64,000 bases of DNA, taken from the NCBI RefSeq assembly GCF_035503745.1, contig NZ_DATJTC010000038.1:22671-86670 (forward strand), in the 5' to 3' direction. The notes beneath the pieces are model-generated. The model worked only from the letters and a program-made list of their open reading frames with translations. It had not been told where the DNA came from and ran no database searches. Positions 61,425 to 64,000 of this stretch are shown here, piece after piece. A program made the position numbers and the translations under genes. The first letter of the stretch is position 1. Every line of letters starts with the position of its first letter. The DNA comes from Dyella_B sp035503745. Its GTDB lineage: Bacteria; Pseudomonadota; Gammaproteobacteria; Xanthomonadales; Rhodanobacteraceae.

Positions 61425-62300
61425 TCAGCGTGTTCTCAACACGTCATCGGGCTGAAACTGCCAGGTGCGCGTAATGTAGAGAATATCGACCTTTTCCTTG
61501 TTATTGGGCGGCAGCGCCGGAAAGGGCGCGCACAGGCGCACGATGGCGATGGCGGCCTTGTCGATCACCGGGTATCCGGAGCTTTGCGTGATATCGATGC
61601 TGTAGACGCTGCCGTCGCGGTTGAGGCCGACGGTGAGGATCACGTCGCCATGCATGTGCTGTTCGCGGGCTTGCTCAGGGTAATTGAGATTGCCTACGCG
61701 CTCGATGCGGTGCACCCAACCGTTCATGTAGGCGGCATACACGTAGGGCGTGGTGTTGGCCGAGATGTATTTTTTGTGCGGGCGCTTGGCGTAGGCCTGG
61801 CGCTCCTTGCTCACTTCGGCGGCGAGCTGGGCTGCCTGTTGCTCGATGTTGGCTTCATCGGCGGTAGCGCTGTCGGGGGTGTCGCGCGCTTCCTTGGCGC
61901 TGTCGCTGCGGACGCTGAAGTTGGCGTTGCCGGTGGTGGTCAGCATGCGCTTGTCGGTGGCCTGCTGGGGCGCCGGCGTGGTCGCCTGGACCGGTTGCAC
62001 GGCCGTACCCTCGGTGGGCATGGGCAGGAGTCCGGAGAAAGGCTGCGACGGGCGCAGGGCCTTGTCGCTGTCGCCGCCGCCCTTGTTGGCGGCCTGGGCG
62101 AGAAAGTCGGCCTTGTCCGGCGCTTCGTTGTTGGCCACGTTGACCAGCGTGACATCCAGCGTGGGCAGGGCTGGGCGCGTGGCGACGTAGCTGATGCCGA
62201 TGCCGAACAGCAGCAGGCCGTGGACCAGCAGCGAAAAGATGAAGGTGGCCCCGATTTTGTTACCGCCGGGGCTGCGTGCGAGGGCATTCACGCTAGGCAT
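61425..62300 (-). CDS. TonB family energy transducer
   Basis: A 291-residue protein. A single TM helix at about 18-40 (ATFIFSLLVHGLLLFGIGI) with the conserved SxxxH pattern of TonB helices (SLLVH) used for ExbB/ExbD coupling. A periplasmic linker rich in Ala, Gln and Thr (about 60-190) leads to a C-terminal TonB-like domain (about 200-285) with LNYPEQAREQHMHGDVILTV and VIDKAAIAIVRLCAPFPALP. No exbB/exbD genes adjoin, so it may be an accessory TonB. It lies downstream of gshB on the same strand. Confidence 0.88.
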   Translation of the reverse strand: MPSVNALARSPGGNKIGATFIFSLLVHGLLLFGIGISYVATRPALPTLDVTLVNVANNEAPDKADFLAQAANKGGGDSDKALRPSQPFSGLLPMPTEGTAVQPVQATTPAPQQATDKRMLTTTGNANFSVRSDSAKEARDTPDSATADEANIEQQAAQLAAEVSKERQAYAKRPHKKYISANTTPYVYAAYMNGWVHRIERVGNLNYPEQAREQHMHGDVILTVGLNRDGSVYSIDITQSSGYPVIDKAAIAIVRLCAPFPALPPNNKEKVDILYITRTWQFQPDDVLRTR

Positions 62301-62402
62301 GCTCTGGTCGATGCTGCGCAGGTGCCGGCGGCGCGGTCCGTTCGTGGATCACCGGGGTGCCGGCGAAGGTGGACCCAAGACATGCGGACAGACAGTACCG
62401 GC

Positions 62403-62437
62403 CCCCACGAACAAAATTTTGAAGATGGGGTGACGCC
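62403..62437. repeat. Possible relic of the family 2 core
   Basis: CCCCACGAACAAAATTTTG followed by AAGATGGGGTGACGCC resembles the internal core of the two family 2 elements (CCCCA...AATTTA...GGGTGACA) but lacks the terminal arms. It lies between the tonB-like gene and gshB. Confidence 0.35.
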
Positions 62438-62454
62438 CAGAAGCATTGGCCAGA

Positions 62455-63414
62455 TCATCCCCGTTTCTCGATCGCATCGAATAGCAACCCGGCAATATTA
62501 AGCCCGAACTGATGGTCCAGTTCGCGCACACAGGTCGGCGATGTGACGTTGATCTCGGTCAGGTAGTCGCCGATCACGTCCAGGCCCACAAAGCGCAGGC
62601 CGCGGCGGCGCAGTTCCGGTGCCACTTCGGCGGCGATCCAGCGGTCGCGCTCGCTCAGGGGCACGCCTTCGCCACGTCCGCCCGCGGCCAGGTTGCCGCG
62701 GAATTCGTTGCCTTGCGGGATGCGCGCCAGGGCATAGGGAACCGGCTCGCCATCGATCAACAGGATGCGCTTGTCCCCGGCGCTGATCTGCGGGATGTAT
62801 TTCTGTGCGATGGCGAACTGGCGGCCCTCGCCGTGGGAGTCCCCGCCGAGCAAGGTCTCCAGCATGGAATTGAGGTTCTTGTCGCCGGACTGGACCCGGA
62901 AGATGCCGCGGCCGCCCATGCCGTCGAGCGGCTTGAGCACGGCATCGCCATGCTCGGCCACGAAGCGGCGCAGCTCGGCGGCCTCACGCGCCACCAGGGT
63001 GGGGGCCATGCATTGGGGAAACTGCAGGGCAAAGAGCTTCTCGTTGCAGTCGCGCAGCGCGCGCGGGTCGTTGACCACCTGTACGCCGCCCCGCTGGGCC
63101 GCTTCCAGCACCATGGTGTCGTAGATGAACTGCGCATCGACCGGCGGGTCCTTGCGCATCAGCACCGTGTCCAGCTCCCGCAGGTCGGTCCAGCGGCCTT
63201 CGCCCAGCGTGAACCAGCCGGCGGGGTCGTCCTTGACGGTCAGGGCGCGCAGGCGCGCCCAGGGGGCGCCGTCGCGCAGGGCCAGGTCGCCTTGCTCCAT
63301 GTAGAAAAGGCGATGACCGCGGCGGGCGGCCTCCAGCAGCATGGCGAAGCTGGTGTCCTTGACGATCTTGATGCTGCTGATGGGGTCCATCAGCACGGCG
63401 ACCGAACGGGGCAT
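62455..63414 (-). CDS. gshB: Glutathione synthase
   Basis: A 319-residue ATP-grasp enzyme joining gamma-Glu-Cys and Gly. Residues 1-25 (VAVLMDPISSIKIVKDTSFA), VLMRKDPPVDAQFIYDTMVL near 85, VLKPLDGMGGRGIFRV near 155 (ATP-grasp loop), RILLIDGEPVPYALARIP near 210 and GLDVIGDYLTEINVTSPTC near 270 match the family. ATG 63414 has GGAGA nine bases upstream; ATG 63423 would add three residues but touches that site. It is divergent from pilG. Confidence 0.96.
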   Translation of the reverse strand: MPRSVAVLMDPISSIKIVKDTSFAMLLEAARRGHRLFYMEQGDLALRDGAPWARLRALTVKDDPAGWFTLGEGRWTDLRELDTVLMRKDPPVDAQFIYDTMVLEAAQRGGVQVVNDPRALRDCNEKLFALQFPQCMAPTLVAREAAELRRFVAEHGDAVLKPLDGMGGRGIFRVQSGDKNLNSMLETLLGGDSHGEGRQFAIAQKYIPQISAGDKRILLIDGEPVPYALARIPQGNEFRGNLAAGGRGEGVPLSERDRWIAAEVAPELRRRGLRFVGLDVIGDYLTEINVTSPTCVRELDHQFGLNIAGLLFDAIEKRG

Positions 63415-63795
63415 CGTGGTCATTCTCCGAAAGCCGGGCCCGAGGCCGGCGGGGGTGGGGCGTGCATGTTCGCCGAGGTAGTCCCCCTGCCACAAGATTT
63501 CCCTCTCCCCGGCAAGCGAGAAGCGCGGTCCGGGCACCGGCGGCGCTTGTGCCGGTAACCGTTCTTCACATATGCCTTCGCGTTTTCGAAGGTAAAGGTG
63601 GCTGCTACAACGTTTTTTCCTTGACGGACGGCCGTGCAGGCAGTAAACAGCAAAGACGGAGCGCCCTGACGAAGATCAGGCGTGTAAGAAGCTAAATGAA
63701 GTGGTTGTGCAGAATTTTTTCATCTGCGTCCGGTGGGGGCCTGGCCGCTTCCCGGGCGTCGTACCTGAGCCTGGGGCAGGCCGCAGGGGGGTTAA
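63415..63795. other. gshB-pilG divergent intergenic region
   Basis: 381 bp without a supported gene. A possible pilG promoter is TTGACG (63621-63626), 17-bp spacer, TAAACA (63644-63649); the -10 match is weak. GGGGGG just before GTG 63796 may serve as the pilG ribosome site. Confidence 0.4.
63621..63649 (+). promoter_or_regulatory. Candidate sigma-70 promoter for pilG
   Basis: TTGACG, 17-nt spacer, TAAACA. The -35 is 5/6 to consensus and the -10 is weak. It is about 145 nt upstream of the pilG start. Confidence 0.3.
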
Positions 63796-64000
63796 GTGAA
63801 CTTGAATGTAGGTACGAACGGCTTGGCCGGTCTGAAGGTCATGGTTATCGATGACTCCAAGACCATCCGCCGTACGGCGGAAACCTTGCTTAAAAAGGAA
63901 GGCTGCGACGTGCTGACCGCCGTCGACGGCTTCGAGGCGCTGGCCAAGATTTCCGACCAGAAGCCGTCGATCATCTTCGTGGACATCATGATGCCGCGAC
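63796..64000 (+). CDS. pilG: Type IV pilus response regulator PilG (5' part, truncated by window)
   Basis: An open frame from GTG 63796 to the window end, 68 codons seen, no stop. The translation contains LKVMVIDDSKTIRRTAETLL, then KKEGCDVLTAVDGFEALAKI, then IIFVDIMMPR. The acidic pair (DD at about 21-22) and the phospho-acceptor Asp63 are in place. This is nearly the canonical PilG CheY-like receiver sequence, which controls pilus extension in the Pil-Chp system. A pilH and pilI-type cluster would be expected beyond the right edge. Confidence 0.93.
   Translation, partial: MNLNVGTNGLAGLKVMVIDDSKTIRRTAETLLKKEGCDVLTAVDGFEALAKISDQKPSIIFVDIMMPR

Noticed and set aside
1..64000. tRNA, rRNA, CRISPR array, prophage or complete insertion sequence
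   Set aside because: Read for T-loop/anticodon patterns, direct-repeat arrays, integrases and transposases; none seen. A computational scan could still find a divergent element.

Overview
The window is high-GC chromosomal DNA of a gammaproteobacterium of the order Xanthomonadales (Lysobacterales). It best fits the Rhodanobacteraceae (Dyella, Rhodanobacter, Luteibacter or Frateuria type). The main evidence is the fused aspartokinase/diaminopimelate decarboxylase (lysAC), the MurD2-MurL glutamate pathway for peptidoglycan first described in Xanthomonas, PilT/PilU/PilG type IV pilus genes, a GH92 mannosidase, and several families of short palindromic repeats. No rRNA, tRNA, prophage, CRISPR array or complete insertion sequence was seen. 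The genus is an inference.

Layout, 0-14.5 kb: outer-membrane barrel protein, class I fumarase, lysAC, a frameshifted DUF559 nuclease lying between palindromic repeats, murL-murD2, then on the minus strand an M13 metallopeptidase and a GH92 alpha-mannosidase. 14.6-26 kb: DHA2-type MFS exporter, DUF899 protein, tamA-tamB (envelope assembly), a GH17-GT2 membrane glucan synthase and a 670-bp stretch with no clear gene. 26-39.4 kb, plus strand: hrpA helicase carrying a repeat-derived insert, relA, a TPR membrane protein, an NAD-binding epimerase-like protein, mrcB (PBP1B), a TPR lipoprotein that could be its activator, and tyrA.

39.4-50 kb: MAPEG protein, yoaA helicase, sugar transporter, a small WGR protein with hemE, aroK-aroB, an epimerase-like protein, an RcsB-like regulator and a glycerate-kinase-like protein. 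Three copies of a MITE-like element sit here and two of them bracket aroK-aroB. 50-64 kb: a cofactor group (pdxH, yjbQ, a cobalamin-binding-like protein), proC-yggT, pilT-pilU, a large unknown lipoprotein, yqgE-ruvX-pyrB, a histidine phosphatase, a tonB-like gene, gshB, and the truncated start of pilG at the right edge.

Cell-envelope construction is a recurring theme: murL-murD2, mrcB with its lipoprotein, TamAB, the glucan synthase, TonB and type IV pili. The rest is core metabolism. The least explained material is the repeat DNA: a REP-like family in inverted pairs (four sites, one inside hrpA) and two separate MITE-like families.
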